Source: Clostridiaceae bacterium
GTDB taxonomy: Bacteria; Bacillota; Clostridia; Peptostreptococcales; T1SED10-28
Length of the DNA: 64,000 nt
Assembly (NCBI GenBank): GCA_003554105.1
Contig: PWFQ01000073.1
Location: forward strand, 41,834-105,833
Direction of reading: 5' to 3'
In this document: positions 20,519 through 30,896 of the stretch, in pieces
Layout: each line of letters starts with the position of its first letter
Numbering within the stretch: position 1 is the stretch's first letter
Notes under the pieces: model-generated
Database searches by the model: none
Seen by the model: the letters and a program-made list of their open reading frames with translations, nothing else
What the model was told of the DNA's origin: nothing
Translations under genes and position numbers: made by a program

Positions 20519-20640
20519 AAAGTTTTCCTCCTTAATATTTACATAGTAGTATTATCATAACGATGGAATCCTTGACCGTCAATAGCAGTCCAGATGAAAA
20601 TGAAAAGGATTTGCGCAAGATAAAAATTATAAGTAAAATA

Positions 20641-20700
20641 GAAAGTAAGACAGAAAGTAAGACAGAAAGTAAGACAGAAAGTAAGACAGAAAGTAAGACA
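20641..20700. repeat. perfect 5 x 12-bp tandem repeat (GAAAGTAAGACA)
   Basis: Five exact consecutive copies of GAAAGTAAGACA read directly. Confidence 0.98.
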
Positions 20701-20722
20701 GGGAAAGGAAAGGTGAGGGCCG

Positions 20723-21208
20723 ATGGCCATTAGAGAAATTCTTCTGTTGGGAGATGAAAGGTTATATAAAAAGGCAAAGCCGCTTAGCGATCAGGACATG
20801 GAAAAGGCTCGAAGAATATCACGGGATCTGGAAGATACAATGATGAACTTCCGGAGAGAAAAAGGATTTGGCAGGGCAATTGCAGCTCCTCAGATTAATG
20901 AACCCTATCGATTAATCTTTGTCCATGTGCAGGGAAGGTCAACCACCATGGTGAATCCTGAATTGATATGTGATGGAGAGACTTATGAAATATGGGACGA
21001 CTGTATGAGCTTTCCCGGTTTGGAAGTAAAAGTTTTACGGTATCGCCAATGTGTGATCCGATTTAATAATTTGCATGGAAAGAAGCAACAATGGAGCCTA
21101 AAAGGAGATATGGCAGAGCTGTTGCAACATGAATATGATCATCTAAATGGAATTCTTGCCGTGGATCGGGCATTAAATAAGAAAGCTTTCCGAATTGTTA
21201 AAAAATAA
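20723..21208 (+). CDS. def: peptide deformylase (divergent)
   Basis: Motifs GRAIAAPQI, WDDCMSFPGL, LLQHEYDHLNG correspond to PDF motifs 1-3. Confidence 0.85.
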   Translation: MAIREILLLGDERLYKKAKPLSDQDMEKARRISRDLEDTMMNFRREKGFGRAIAAPQINEPYRLIFVHVQGRSTTMVNPELICDGETYEIWDDCMSFPGLEVKVLRYRQCVIRFNNLHGKKQQWSLKGDMAELLQHEYDHLNGILAVDRALNKKAFRIVKK

Positions 21209-21355
21209 ACTTAACAAATCCTTTATCTTTCATTGACAATGAACAAAATTAATGATAGATTTATATATAGAATTCTGAATATTGATACAACATGATATAT
21301 TCTTAAAAAAGAACAGTGTATTATCAGCAAAGGAGGTTCTTATTTTTTTAATAAG

Positions 21356-21382
21356 TAAATTGGTATGACCATACCACCAAAA
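21356..21382. promoter_or_regulatory. operator copy 1, FadR/GntR-type, upstream of lactate permease
   Basis: TAAATTGGTATGACCATACCACCAAAA; identical to 21415-21441; contains the palindromes TGGT-ATG-ACCA and TGGTAT-GACC-ATACCA. Confidence 0.75.
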
Positions 21383-21414
21383 TATCACCAAAATAAATCT
21401 ATTTTTTTTGCATT

Positions 21415-21441
21415 TAAATTGGTATGACCATACCACCAAAA
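21415..21441. promoter_or_regulatory. operator copy 2, FadR/GntR-type, upstream of lactate permease
   Basis: Identical 27-bp sequence, 59 bp downstream of copy 1. Confidence 0.75.
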
Positions 21442-21514
21442 AGGAGGGTAGATAAATAGAAGTTTAAGGGTCCACTTCAAATAAAACCAAATATAATTTA
21501 GGAGGAAAAAATTA

Positions 21515-23200
21515 ATGATCGCATTGTTAGCTATTTTACCGATTTTGACAACAATTATACTTATGGTAATTTTTAATTGGCCTGCTAAAAAAGTTATGCC
21601 CATTGCCTGGATCGTTGCCGTAATATTAGCAGTAACCTATTGGGAAATGCCAATGGATTGGCTGATTGGCGCAAGTATATTTGGAGGTTTAAGTGCTTTT
21701 AACATATTAATTATCGTATTTGGTGCAATCGTATTGATGAATACGCTGAAAAACAGTGGGGCAATCCTCACAATCAACAAAACATTTCACGGAATCAGCC
21801 CGGATCGACGGGTTCAAGCTATTATTATCGCCTTTTTATTTGGAGGATTTATAGAGGGCGCAGCAGGTTTTGGAACCCCCGCAGCCTTAGCAGGACCCCT
21901 TATGGTGGGTCTGGGGTTTCCACCTTTAGGTGCCGCAATGCTCGCTCTTATTGCAAATAGCACACCGGTAAGTTTTGGAGCTGTAGGAACACCGATTATC
22001 GGTGGGGTTTCATCGGTACTGGGTTCCGCGGAAATCAGCTCGCAAATTGCAGATGCAGGAATGACTCATGCCGAGTTTCTTCATCAAGTAGGGATCTGGG
22101 CAGCGATTCCCCATGCTATAGTTGGAGTATTCATGCCCTTGGCCATAGCCATGATCTTAACAAAATTCTTCGGTGAGAATCGAAGCTTTAAAGAAGGCTT
22201 AGAAGTTGCACCCTTTGCAATCTTTGCCGGATTGTCTTACATGATCCCTTACGTTTTCATCGCCGTAGTATTTGGACCGGAACTGCCTTCTTTAGCAGGA
22301 GGACTCATTGCTATTGGAATTACAGTAACCGCAGCGAAAAAGGGATTTTTACAACCGAAAAAAACTTGGGATTTTGCTAACCGAACAAAATGGGACAGTT
22401 CCTGGGTAGGAACCCTGGAAGTACCCGATGTGGATGCAGAAGATGTGGAAAAAGAAGAACTGAAAATTTCTCCTTTCAATGCATGGCTTCCTTATATTCT
22501 GGTATCCTTGATCCTGGTTATTACAAGAATACCGGCCTTTGGAATACAGGGCATTCTACGAGCTCAGTTTATAAGATGGGAAGAAATTCTGGGAACAGGG
22601 CTTACTTACACGCTGCAGTATCTCTACTTACCGGGAACCATCCCCTTTATACTAGTGGCGGTTCTTACAATATTTATGCATAAAATGTCTAAGGAAGTCG
22701 TGAAAAAAACCTGGAAGGATTCGATTAAACAGGTAATTCCCGCAGCTATTGCTTTAGTCTTTGCCATTGGAATGGTTCAGGTAATGCTTAACTCCGGAAA
22801 TAATCTTTCCGGAAGAGATGGAATGATGGTAGCTCTATCTTCAGCAGCAGCAGGAGCTTTCCAAGGAGTCTGGCCCATATTCTCACCCTTTATCGGAGTA
22901 CTTGGGGCCTTTATGTCGGGAAGTAATACCACTTCGAATATTCTCTTCTCCGGATTTCAATACGGAGTTGCGGAACAAATTGAAGCCTCCCGAATTATTA
23001 TTCTTGGGACACAAGTTGTAGGAGGAGCTGCCGGAAATATGATTAGTGTTCATAATGTGGTTGCAGCCTGTACCACCGTTGGTGTTCTGGGAAGTGAAGG
23101 GAAAGTTATTCGGAGAAACGCAGTACCGGCCTTTATTTATACCTTAATTGTCGGAGTGGTAGCCTATATTTCCATAGGACTTTTCCCAAATCTGTTTTAA
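21515..23200 (+). CDS. lctP: L-lactate permease (LctP/LldP family)
   Basis: [86 protein letters not shown]. Confidence 0.95.
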   Translation: MIALLAILPILTTIILMVIFNWPAKKVMPIAWIVAVILAVTYWEMPMDWLIGASIFGGLSAFNILIIVFGAIVLMNTLKNSGAILTINKTFHGISPDRRVQAIIIAFLFGGFIEGAAGFGTPAALAGPLMVGLGFPPLGAAMLALIANSTPVSFGAVGTPIIGGVSSVLGSAEISSQIADAGMTHAEFLHQVGIWAAIPHAIVGVFMPLAIAMILTKFFGENRSFKEGLEVAPFAIFAGLSYMIPYVFIAVVFGPELPSLAGGLIAIGITVTAAKKGFLQPKKTWDFANRTKWDSSWVGTLEVPDVDAEDVEKEELKISPFNAWLPYILVSLILVITRIPAFGIQGILRAQFIRWEEILGTGLTYTLQYLYLPGTIPFILVAVLTIFMHKMSKEVVKKTWKDSIKQVIPAAIALVFAIGMVQVMLNSGNNLSGRDGMMVALSSAAAGAFQGVWPIFSPFIGVLGAFMSGSNTTSNILFSGFQYGVAEQIEASRIIILGTQVVGGAAGNMISVHNVVAACTTVGVLGSEGKVIRRNAVPAFIYTLIVGVVAYISIGLFPNLF

Positions 23201-23311
23201 TCTGAGTTAAAGAAAAAAAGGCTTAGCATCTACAGGGGGTTTAGATTAGACGATGAAATATGATATAGTTATAAATATTCATTGTTATGATAAACAAGTG
23301 GAGGGATCAGG

Positions 23312-24043
23312 ATGTTTAAGCCAATCAAAAGTAAAAAAGTCTATGAAATTGTAATAGAAGAAATTCAAAAGAGAATCATTAACGGCACCCTGAATAAAGG
23401 AGATAAACTTCCCACAGAGCGTGCTCTTGCGGAGCAGTTGAATGTCAGCCGCACCTCGATTCGTGAGGCCATGCGTGCTTTGGAAGTACTTGGCATTATT
23501 CAGGTTAAACAGGGAGGGGGAAACTTCATTAAGGATCGATTTGATGATGCCTTAGTGGAGCCTCTTTCCATGATGTTTATGCTAAATGAAAGTCATCCCC
23601 GTGAAATCGTTGATCTTCGTAAAATTATTGAAGTGGAAAGCGCATACCGTGCAGCAGAAAGAATAACTGATGATGAGATTGAAGAGCTCAGGGGCGTTGT
23701 TGATCAGTTGAGAATCCAAACAAAGCTTAAAAATGAAAGCATGAGTGTTCGCTATGACAAAGCTTTTCACTACAGTATTTGCAGGATTGCGGACAATTAT
23801 CTGTTTTCAAATATTCTCAATATGCTCTCGAATCTTATGGATGTTTTGATTGAAGATGCCAGAGGAATTATTCTTCTGAAAGAGGAAAATATGGATGTGT
23901 TGATTCATCAACATGAGAAGATTTTTCGAGGCTTGGAAAAACGAGATCCAAAAGCTGCAGCAAGTGCCATGAGAGAGCACATTGCCCTGATTATAGACGA
24001 ATATCTGGCCAATCTCCACGAAAGCGAGAAGTTTGCTAAGTAG
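23312..24043 (+). CDS. FadR-subfamily GntR transcriptional regulator (LldR/LutR-like)
   Basis: KVYEIVIEEIQKRIINGTLNKGDKLPTERALAEQLNVSRTSIREAMRALEVLGIIQVKQGGGNFI; FCD-type C-terminus. Confidence 0.92.
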   Translation: MFKPIKSKKVYEIVIEEIQKRIINGTLNKGDKLPTERALAEQLNVSRTSIREAMRALEVLGIIQVKQGGGNFIKDRFDDALVEPLSMMFMLNESHPREIVDLRKIIEVESAYRAAERITDDEIEELRGVVDQLRIQTKLKNESMSVRYDKAFHYSICRIADNYLFSNILNMLSNLMDVLIEDARGIILLKEENMDVLIHQHEKIFRGLEKRDPKAAASAMREHIALIIDEYLANLHESEKFAK

Positions 24044-24074
24044 TATGAGCAAGTGAGTAGAAAGGAGACTTAAA

Positions 24075-25352
24075 ATGAGACGAATACGGATCCCCTACGC
24101 TAAAGGATTTATTGAAAAAGATTTTAGTCCTTATAACGTAGCAGGAGTTTTAGAATCGAGAGCCCATCATTTTAAAAACGCTCTGTCCCAGGAAGAGATT
24201 GTGGAAAAAGCCCTGGATGAGCCGATTCAAAGCGAATCATTAGAAGATCAGGTGAAGGGTAAAAAAGACATGGTCATCATCACTAGCGATCACACCCGAC
24301 CGGTACCCAGCAGCATAACGCTGCCGATTCTTCTTCGACGAATACGAAATGCAAATCCCGGGATTGATATCAAAATATTGATTGCTACCGGCTATCACAG
24401 GCCTACAACGAAAGAAGAGATGCTCGATAAGTTTGGTGCCGAGATTGTGGAAAATGAGAACTTGATTAACCACATATCAAAAGATGATGACAGTCTGAAG
24501 TATATAGGTGTACTCCCCTCGGGAGGAGATCTTTGGTTAAACAGGATCGCTTTAGAGGCAGAGCTGCTGATTGCGGAAGGCTTTATCGAACCCCACTTTT
24601 TCGCCGGATTTTCTGGAGGTCGAAAAAGTGTGTTACCTGGTGTCGCCGGTGCAAAAACCGTCTTAGCCAATCATTGCTCCGAGTTTATCGCCAGTGATTT
24701 TGCCAGGACGGGAATCATCGAGAAAAATCCGATTCATAAAGATATGATCTATGCAGCAGAAAAAGCAGGACTCAGCTTTATTTTAAATGTAGTAATAGAC
24801 AGTGACAAAAACATCATTCAAGCCTTTGCCGGGCACAGCGAAAAAGCTCATGAGGAAGGTTGTCGGTTTGTATTGGAGCAGTCAAAAATTGATGAGACTC
24901 CGAAAGCCGATATTGTGATTTCCTCCAACGGCGGTTATCCATTGGATCAAAATATTTATCAAGCAGTAAAGGGAATGACTGCAGCAGAGCCTTGCTGTAA
25001 TCCTGATGGCATTATTATCATGGTTGCAGCCTGTAATGACGGTCATGGAGGAGAGGATTTTTATCGATCCATGGCGGAAGCTTCCTCACCGAGGGAAGTG
25101 CTGGATAGTGTGATGAAAATCCCCCGTGGAGAGACAAAACCTGATCAGTGGGAGTATCAAATACTTGCCCGAATTTTAGACCGGTTCACCGTGATTATGG
25201 TAACCGATCAATGCGACCCTCAAATGATTAGGGATATGCATATGGATCATGCCTACACCTTGGACGAGGCACTGGAGAAAGCTCTTAAGATAAAAGGACA
25301 TAATGCGGAGATGACCATCATACCGGACGGTGTTTCTGTGATTGTAAATTAA
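24075..25352 (+). CDS. larA: nickel-dependent lactate racemase LarA family
   Basis: VIITSDHTRPVPSSITLPILL; ILIATGYHRPTTKEEM; EPHFFAGFSGGRKSVLPGVAGAKTVLANH. Confidence 0.93.
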   Translation: MRRIRIPYAKGFIEKDFSPYNVAGVLESRAHHFKNALSQEEIVEKALDEPIQSESLEDQVKGKKDMVIITSDHTRPVPSSITLPILLRRIRNANPGIDIKILIATGYHRPTTKEEMLDKFGAEIVENENLINHISKDDDSLKYIGVLPSGGDLWLNRIALEAELLIAEGFIEPHFFAGFSGGRKSVLPGVAGAKTVLANHCSEFIASDFARTGIIEKNPIHKDMIYAAEKAGLSFILNVVIDSDKNIIQAFAGHSEKAHEEGCRFVLEQSKIDETPKADIVISSNGGYPLDQNIYQAVKGMTAAEPCCNPDGIIIMVAACNDGHGGEDFYRSMAEASSPREVLDSVMKIPRGETKPDQWEYQILARILDRFTVIMVTDQCDPQMIRDMHMDHAYTLDEALEKALKIKGHNAEMTIIPDGVSVIVN

Positions 25353-25412
25353 AAAATTTGTCTGTAATGGTTGGACCGTTATACCAAAAAGAGGAGAGAG
25401 GAAGGATAAAGG

Positions 25413-26204
25413 ATGAAGACCTTAGTATGTATTAAACAAGTACCGGGTACGTCGGAAGTTAAGTTGGACGAAAACGGAAACTTAATCCGATCGGGAATTG
25501 ATTCGAAGATGAACCCCTATGATCTTTATGCCATTGAAAGTGCCTTAAAGATTAAAGAACAAATGGGAGGAGAAATCAGTGTCATGACCATGGGACCTCC
25601 CCAAGCCAAGGAAGTAATAAGGGAAGCCTATATGATGGGATTGGATAAAGGATTTCTTCTCACGGATCGTCGTTTTGCAGGGGCAGATGTACTGGCCACA
25701 TCGTATACATTATCTCAAGGGGCTTATCAAGCCGGGGATTTCGATTTAATCCTTTGCGGAAAACAAACCACTGATGGAGATACAGCTCAGGTAGGTCCTG
25801 AGATGGCGGAGTATTTAGGAATTCCCCACGTAGCAAATGTAAAAGCGATTGTGGAGGTTAAAGAGAAATCCATTGTTCTCGAAGTGGAAATGCCCACAAC
25901 CATTCAAACCGTAGAGGTAACCTTTCCCTGTTTAATCACTGTGGAAAAAGGAATTTACCAGCCGCGGCTGCCATCCTACCGATTAAAGAAAAAGACGAAG
26001 TATCAAGAGATTATCGAACTTACACTGGATAATTTTAAAGACAAAAATGAAAAACGATACGGCTTGTCAGGCTCACCTACACAAGTTGAAGAAATATTTC
26101 CTCCCGATCAAAACACCACCAGTGAGCGCTGGGAAGGAGAACATCTGGGGACCAGATTATATGATCAGTTGATTGACTTGAAGTTTATCTATAAAAATAA
26201 GTAA
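25413..26204 (+). CDS. etfB: electron transfer flavoprotein beta subunit (LctB-like)
   Basis: MKTLVCIKQVPGTSEVKLDENGNLIRSGIDSKMNPYDLYAIESALKIKE; LILCGKQTTDGDTAQVGPEMAEYLG. Confidence 0.95.
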   Translation: MKTLVCIKQVPGTSEVKLDENGNLIRSGIDSKMNPYDLYAIESALKIKEQMGGEISVMTMGPPQAKEVIREAYMMGLDKGFLLTDRRFAGADVLATSYTLSQGAYQAGDFDLILCGKQTTDGDTAQVGPEMAEYLGIPHVANVKAIVEVKEKSIVLEVEMPTTIQTVEVTFPCLITVEKGIYQPRLPSYRLKKKTKYQEIIELTLDNFKDKNEKRYGLSGSPTQVEEIFPPDQNTTSERWEGEHLGTRLYDQLIDLKFIYKNK

Positions 26205-26216
26205 AGGAGGCCTATC

Positions 26217-27413
26217 ATGGCAAGAATTGTTGTAAACCAAAAGAACATTCAAGATATTGATAAAGCAATTAAAATCTGTCCCTTCGGCGCAATTGAGTGG
26301 AATGAGAAAAAACTGGAAGTAGAGATTACCGATGCATGTAAAATGTGTATGATTTGTGTAAACAAAGGACCGGAAGATGCATTTGTACTGGAAGAAGATG
26401 AAGTGTTTATTGATAAAAGCCTATGGAAAGGTGTTTCGGTTTATGTTGATCACGACAATGGGGTTATCCACCCGGTAACCTATGAGTTAATCGGTAAAGC
26501 CAAGGAGTTAGCGAGTAAAATCAATCATCCTGTATATGCGGTTTTTATCGGATCGGATATTGAGAAACAAGCCGAGGAAATTCTTCATTACGGTGTGGAC
26601 GAAGTATTTGTCTATGATGATGAGGCGTTTAAAGATTTTAAAATAGAACCCTATACTGCAGCTTTTTCAGATTTCATCGACAAGGTCTCTCCATCTACGG
26701 TTTTAGTTGGCGCTACCCCCTTAGGAAGATCCTTAGCCCCAAGAGTTGCTGCCCGATTTAAAACCGGACTTACTGCGGACTGTACGATTCTGGACATGAA
26801 AGAAAATACCGACTTGGTTCAAATCCGGCCGGCCTTCGGAGGAAATATCATGGCACAGATTTCCACTCCCAAAAGCCGACCGCAATTTGCCACCGTGAGA
26901 TACAAAATCATGAACGCACCGGACCGTACAGATGAGCCTGCAGGCAAAATCACGGTTTGCGAATCACCAAAGAACCTGTTCTCAGCAATAACCGTATTAT
27001 CTTCGAAGGAAAAAGAGGTAGAAGAAGATATCGCAGACGCGGAAGTTATTGTGGTAGCAGGAAGAGCCATCAAAAAAGAAGAAGACTTGGAGATGATCGA
27101 GTTACTAGCGAAAGAAATGGGAGGCAAAGTAGCCGTTACCAGACCTCTAATCGAAGCAGGTTGGGGAGATCCTAAAACCCAAATAGGTCTCAGCGGAAGA
27201 ACCGTTCGACCGAAATTAATTATTACCTGCGGGGTATCGGGTTCCGTGCAATTTAAAGCGGGTATGACGAATTCTGACTATATTTTCGCTATTAACAAGG
27301 ACCCCAAAGCAGCAATTTTTCAAGTAGCTCATTATGCAATTGTAGGGGACGTTTACGATGTAATACCGGAACTATTAGCGAAGATTAAACAGTCCGAGGA
27401 GGTTAAAGCATGA
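26217..27413 (+). CDS. etfA: electron transfer flavoprotein alpha subunit with N-terminal Fe-S domain (LctC-like)
   Basis: N-terminal [11 protein letters not shown]...[17 protein letters not shown]-terminal [46 protein letters not shown]. Confidence 0.94.
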   Translation: MARIVVNQKNIQDIDKAIKICPFGAIEWNEKKLEVEITDACKMCMICVNKGPEDAFVLEEDEVFIDKSLWKGVSVYVDHDNGVIHPVTYELIGKAKELASKINHPVYAVFIGSDIEKQAEEILHYGVDEVFVYDDEAFKDFKIEPYTAAFSDFIDKVSPSTVLVGATPLGRSLAPRVAARFKTGLTADCTILDMKENTDLVQIRPAFGGNIMAQISTPKSRPQFATVRYKIMNAPDRTDEPAGKITVCESPKNLFSAITVLSSKEKEVEEDIADAEVIVVAGRAIKKEEDLEMIELLAKEMGGKVAVTRPLIEAGWGDPKTQIGLSGRTVRPKLIITCGVSGSVQFKAGMTNSDYIFAINKDPKAAIFQVAHYAIVGDVYDVIPELLAKIKQSEEVKA

Positions 27414-28804
27414 ATTTTAAAAAAATAGATCAAAAAGATGTGGATTTTCTGATATCCGTTGTAGGTGAAGAACGAATCTATGTAGGAGAGAGTATCAGTG
27501 AAGATTTTGGAAGGGACGAGCTGGTCGGGGTAAAAAGCATGCCCGAAGTTTTAGTCGAGCCTATTTCTACCGAAGAAACATCAAAAATCATGAAATATGC
27601 CTATGACAACAATATTCCTGTAACACCCAGGGGACAGGGAACCGGACTTGTGGGAGCATCAATAGCAATATATGGCGGGATTATGATGAACATGAGCCGG
27701 ATGAATAATATTTTGGAACTTGACGAAGAAAACCTGACAGTGACTGTAGAGCCGGGATTGCTTTTAATGGAGCTTACCAAGTATGTAGAGTCTCATGATT
27801 TATTCTATCCGCCGGATCCGGGAGAAAAGAGTGCGACTTTGGCCGGAAACATCAATACCAATGCCGGTGGAATGCGAGCTGTAAAGTACGGTGTTACCCG
27901 GGACTATGTACGAGGGATGGAACTGGTATTGCCTAACGGTGAAATAATGGAAGTGGGAGGAAAGATTGTAAAAAACAGCTCAGGTTACGGACTGAAGGAT
28001 CTGATTGTAGGTTCGGAGGGCACCTTGGCAATTGTTACGAAAGCTACCCTTAGACTGCTTCCTTTGCCGAAAAAGATGATCAGCCTTCTGGTTCCCTTTG
28101 ACAAGTTGGAAACCGCAATTGAAACTGTACCAAAAATTATTAAATCGAAAAATGTACCTACTGCCATCGAATATATGGTAAAAGACACGATAATGGCTTC
28201 GGAAGAGTTTTTAGGAAAAGATTTCCCCGATAAATCCTCTGATGCGTATTTACTTCTTTCCTTTGACGGAAACTCCAAGGAAGAAGTGGAAAATGCTTAT
28301 GAAGTGGTTGCGGATATTTGTCTTGAGGCAGGTGCCATCGATGTACTGATTTCCGAGACACAGGAGCGACAAGAGTCGATCTGGTCTGCTCGTGGTGCAT
28401 TCCTGGAGGCGATTAAATCCTCAACTACTGAAATGGATGAGTGTGACGTTGTAGTACCCCGAAACAATATCGCGGAATTTGTGAAGTACTCCAATGAGTT
28501 GAAAGACGAGTTTGATATACGGATTAAAAGTTTTGGACATGCTGGCGATGGAAATCTTCATATTTATATTCTGCGGGATGATTTACCTGAGGATATATGG
28601 AAGGACAAACTGGACAAGGTATTCCAAAAGTTGTATGATCGAGCGAGAGAGTTAAAAGGCCAGGTATCGGGAGAACATGGGATAGGATTTGCGAAAAAAA
28701 CCTATTTGGAAGAATCTCTGTCGAAAGATGCCTTTATGATTATGAAAGGCATTAAAAGAACCTTTGATCCCAAGGGGATTTTAAATCCCGGTAAAATCAG
28801 TTAA
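27410..28804 (+). CDS. lctD: FAD-linked lactate dehydrogenase (LctD/GlcD family)
   Basis: [76 protein letters not shown]. Confidence 0.92.
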   Translation: MNFKKIDQKDVDFLISVVGEERIYVGESISEDFGRDELVGVKSMPEVLVEPISTEETSKIMKYAYDNNIPVTPRGQGTGLVGASIAIYGGIMMNMSRMNNILELDEENLTVTVEPGLLLMELTKYVESHDLFYPPDPGEKSATLAGNINTNAGGMRAVKYGVTRDYVRGMELVLPNGEIMEVGGKIVKNSSGYGLKDLIVGSEGTLAIVTKATLRLLPLPKKMISLLVPFDKLETAIETVPKIIKSKNVPTAIEYMVKDTIMASEEFLGKDFPDKSSDAYLLLSFDGNSKEEVENAYEVVADICLEAGAIDVLISETQERQESIWSARGAFLEAIKSSTTEMDECDVVVPRNNIAEFVKYSNELKDEFDIRIKSFGHAGDGNLHIYILRDDLPEDIWKDKLDKVFQKLYDRARELKGQVSGEHGIGFAKKTYLEESLSKDAFMIMKGIKRTFDPKGILNPGKIS

Positions 28805-28881
28805 AGTGTAAAGCTCAAAAAACCTTTAAATTAACAAAATTGTTTTTATGGAAGTATTACGATAAAAGGATACTATGATAG

Positions 28882-28923
28882 AAAATAATGACCTCTCCGA
28901 TCTGTCGGAGAGGTCATTATTTT
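28882..28923. terminator. strong bidirectional terminator between lctD and pckA
   Basis: AAAATAATGACCTCTCCGA-TCTG-TCGGAGAGGTCATTATTTT. Confidence 0.9.
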
Positions 28924-28939
28924 GATGATAATCCGTTGA

Positions 28940-30625
28940 TTATGCTCCTTTTTGCTCCTGCTTTTCAATCTTTTCGACAAATTCATCCAGCTCATTCATA
29001 ACTTCTTTCAGAGCTTTTAATGCTTCCGAAGGGAGAGAATCTATACCGTTTTTCTCTGTTTCTCTGGAATTCACAAAATGAACTCGTTTTTGGAAATTAG
29101 CAATAAACTCCCTGCGGTAGGATTTCTCATAAAGGTCCGCATCGAAACCCTCCCATTCCATGATTTCGAAGTTGTTAAATGGTTCCCAGGGTTTGAATTC
29201 AGCGGTTTTCTCTACAATCGATTCGATGATTCCGAGAGTATCCTCAGGGCGGACCTTTTTCCCCATGAATTCCCCCGTATTGATGATATAGCAGTCAACA
29301 CCATCTTTGATCAAAGACTTGAAAAGTTCATAGTCCACATGCAATGGATAAGTTCTGAAAGGGTTGGCATAAGGCTCTGCAACCAACTGGTTGGGATCAA
29401 CGCCTTTGGCTAAACGTTCCGCTGAAGTTCTGAAGGTTGCCAAGGTGGCTCCCATGACTGATCCCAGTTCCGCACCTTTGATCTTTAAGACCGGAGGGAG
29501 TGTGGGATCTTTCATAATCCAAAAGAGTGCGTCCACAGGTTCATCCAGTCTGTCTACACGGTTTTTTGTCCACAGGCGGGATTTAATAGCCCGACCGTTA
29601 CCGTTGCGGATGTCTTCCGTCACAGGATAAATCTTACCATCGTCATACATAATCGCTCCATTGTTCTGGGTTGTAAGAAGATATTTGTTATCTTCACATC
29701 CCATGGGATAATCCGCCGTTTTATCAAAATAGGTGGGTTCCAAAGCAACGGAGGTTTTATTTTCAATATCTACTATAAAAGCATCGTCGTGAAGAATAGT
29801 GACGTCATATTTATTATCGTGTTTTGCGTGGGTAATGGTCGATTTTCCTGAACCGGATAACCCGAAGGCGGCAATAGTAAATTTCCCGTCATCCAGATTA
29901 TAACGCTTCATTCCTCCATGGCATGCTGCATATCCGTTTCTTGCTGCAGTACCCCAGGCAAGAGTTAATGTGCCTTTTTTATATTCTCCGAAATATTTCA
30001 TCCCTAACAATACGGCACAATTATGTTCCGGGTCGAAGAAGGTAAGTCCGTAAGGGTGATCTGGATGTGACCAGTCAGGATCCGCGAAAATGATAATGTC
30101 ACCTTCGGGAATGTTTTTGGAGGATTTATACATTTCAGCGTATCTTTCGTTAATATATTGAAAATTTAACAACCAACTATAAAGAATGTTTTCATGATTT
30201 TCAGGGATGATCAGATGAGCTTTCATCATAAATTCAGGGTCAAGTCCGACAAGGGCTTCACCGTGAAACATCTTTTGATAACGGGTTCGATAGATGGCTT
30301 CCCTTATAAGTCCGGCATAGTCCTGTGCATTGACCCCGGGTTCTCCGATGATTTTTCTTGCAGCGGCACAGCGCCCAAATGCTGTCCCATCATTGAAAAG
30401 CAATGCATTGGTGCCTTCCTGTAATCCAAGCTTTTCCGGTTCATACACAGGAATTCCTGTAAGTTCAATGGTTCCGGGACTGTTTTTTGCTAAGTGATGA
30501 GCTTGAGATACGGTTTTCACCAACTCCACATTATTTCCGTAGAGGGCGGTCTGAACCGTGACACGAACTTGAGATTTCACCTGATCAAAACCTTTGCGAC
30601 CATCATACTTGTTTACGGTACTCAT
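28940..30625 (-). CDS. pckA: phosphoenolpyruvate carboxykinase (ATP-type family)
   Basis: LTLAWGTAARNGYAACHGGMKRY; FTIAAFGLSGSGKSTITHAKHDNKYDVTILHDDAFIVD. Confidence 0.88.
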   Translation of the reverse strand: MSTVNKYDGRKGFDQVKSQVRVTVQTALYGNNVELVKTVSQAHHLAKNSPGTIELTGIPVYEPEKLGLQEGTNALLFNDGTAFGRCAAARKIIGEPGVNAQDYAGLIREAIYRTRYQKMFHGEALVGLDPEFMMKAHLIIPENHENILYSWLLNFQYINERYAEMYKSSKNIPEGDIIIFADPDWSHPDHPYGLTFFDPEHNCAVLLGMKYFGEYKKGTLTLAWGTAARNGYAACHGGMKRYNLDDGKFTIAAFGLSGSGKSTITHAKHDNKYDVTILHDDAFIVDIENKTSVALEPTYFDKTADYPMGCEDNKYLLTTQNNGAIMYDDGKIYPVTEDIRNGNGRAIKSRLWTKNRVDRLDEPVDALFWIMKDPTLPPVLKIKGAELGSVMGATLATFRTSAERLAKGVDPNQLVAEPYANPFRTYPLHVDYELFKSLIKDGVDCYIINTGEFMGKKVRPEDTLGIIESIVEKTAEFKPWEPFNNFEIMEWEGFDADLYEKSYRREFIANFQKRVHFVNSRETEKNGIDSLPSEALKALKEVMNELDEFVEKIEKQEQKGA

Positions 30626-30896
30626 AAAAAAGCATCCTCCTTATAATAAGTTCATAGTCAATACAATGACAAATCATATTATAGATGAAAATAATTATAT
30701 GTGCAAGGTATTTTGAGAAAAAGTATAGCACATATAAGAAAAAGATCCTCATATAATATGCATCGATGAGACAAAGTTTTGTTTTTTCACACAATTAAAG
30801 GAATTTTTGTAGAAGAATCCTGAGAAATTGGGTATACTGAGAAAGAATTCCTTTAATAAATACATATTGGAATTGATGAAAAGGGAGGTTCTGTCT

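Noticed and set aside
20641-20700. Possible CRISPR-like array
   Set aside because: Units are contiguous 12-mers with no spacers and no cas genes nearby; it is a simple tandem repeat.
20539-20730. 63-aa minus-strand ORF with repeated CLTF peptide (LTFCLTFCLTFCLTFC)
   Set aside because: The peptide repeat is just the reverse-strand translation of the 12-bp DNA tandem repeat; no RBS or independent support.
21356-21441. Possible transposon or IS terminal repeats
   Set aside because: The 27-bp copies are direct repeats 59 bp apart in one promoter region with no transposase; the operator interpretation fits better.
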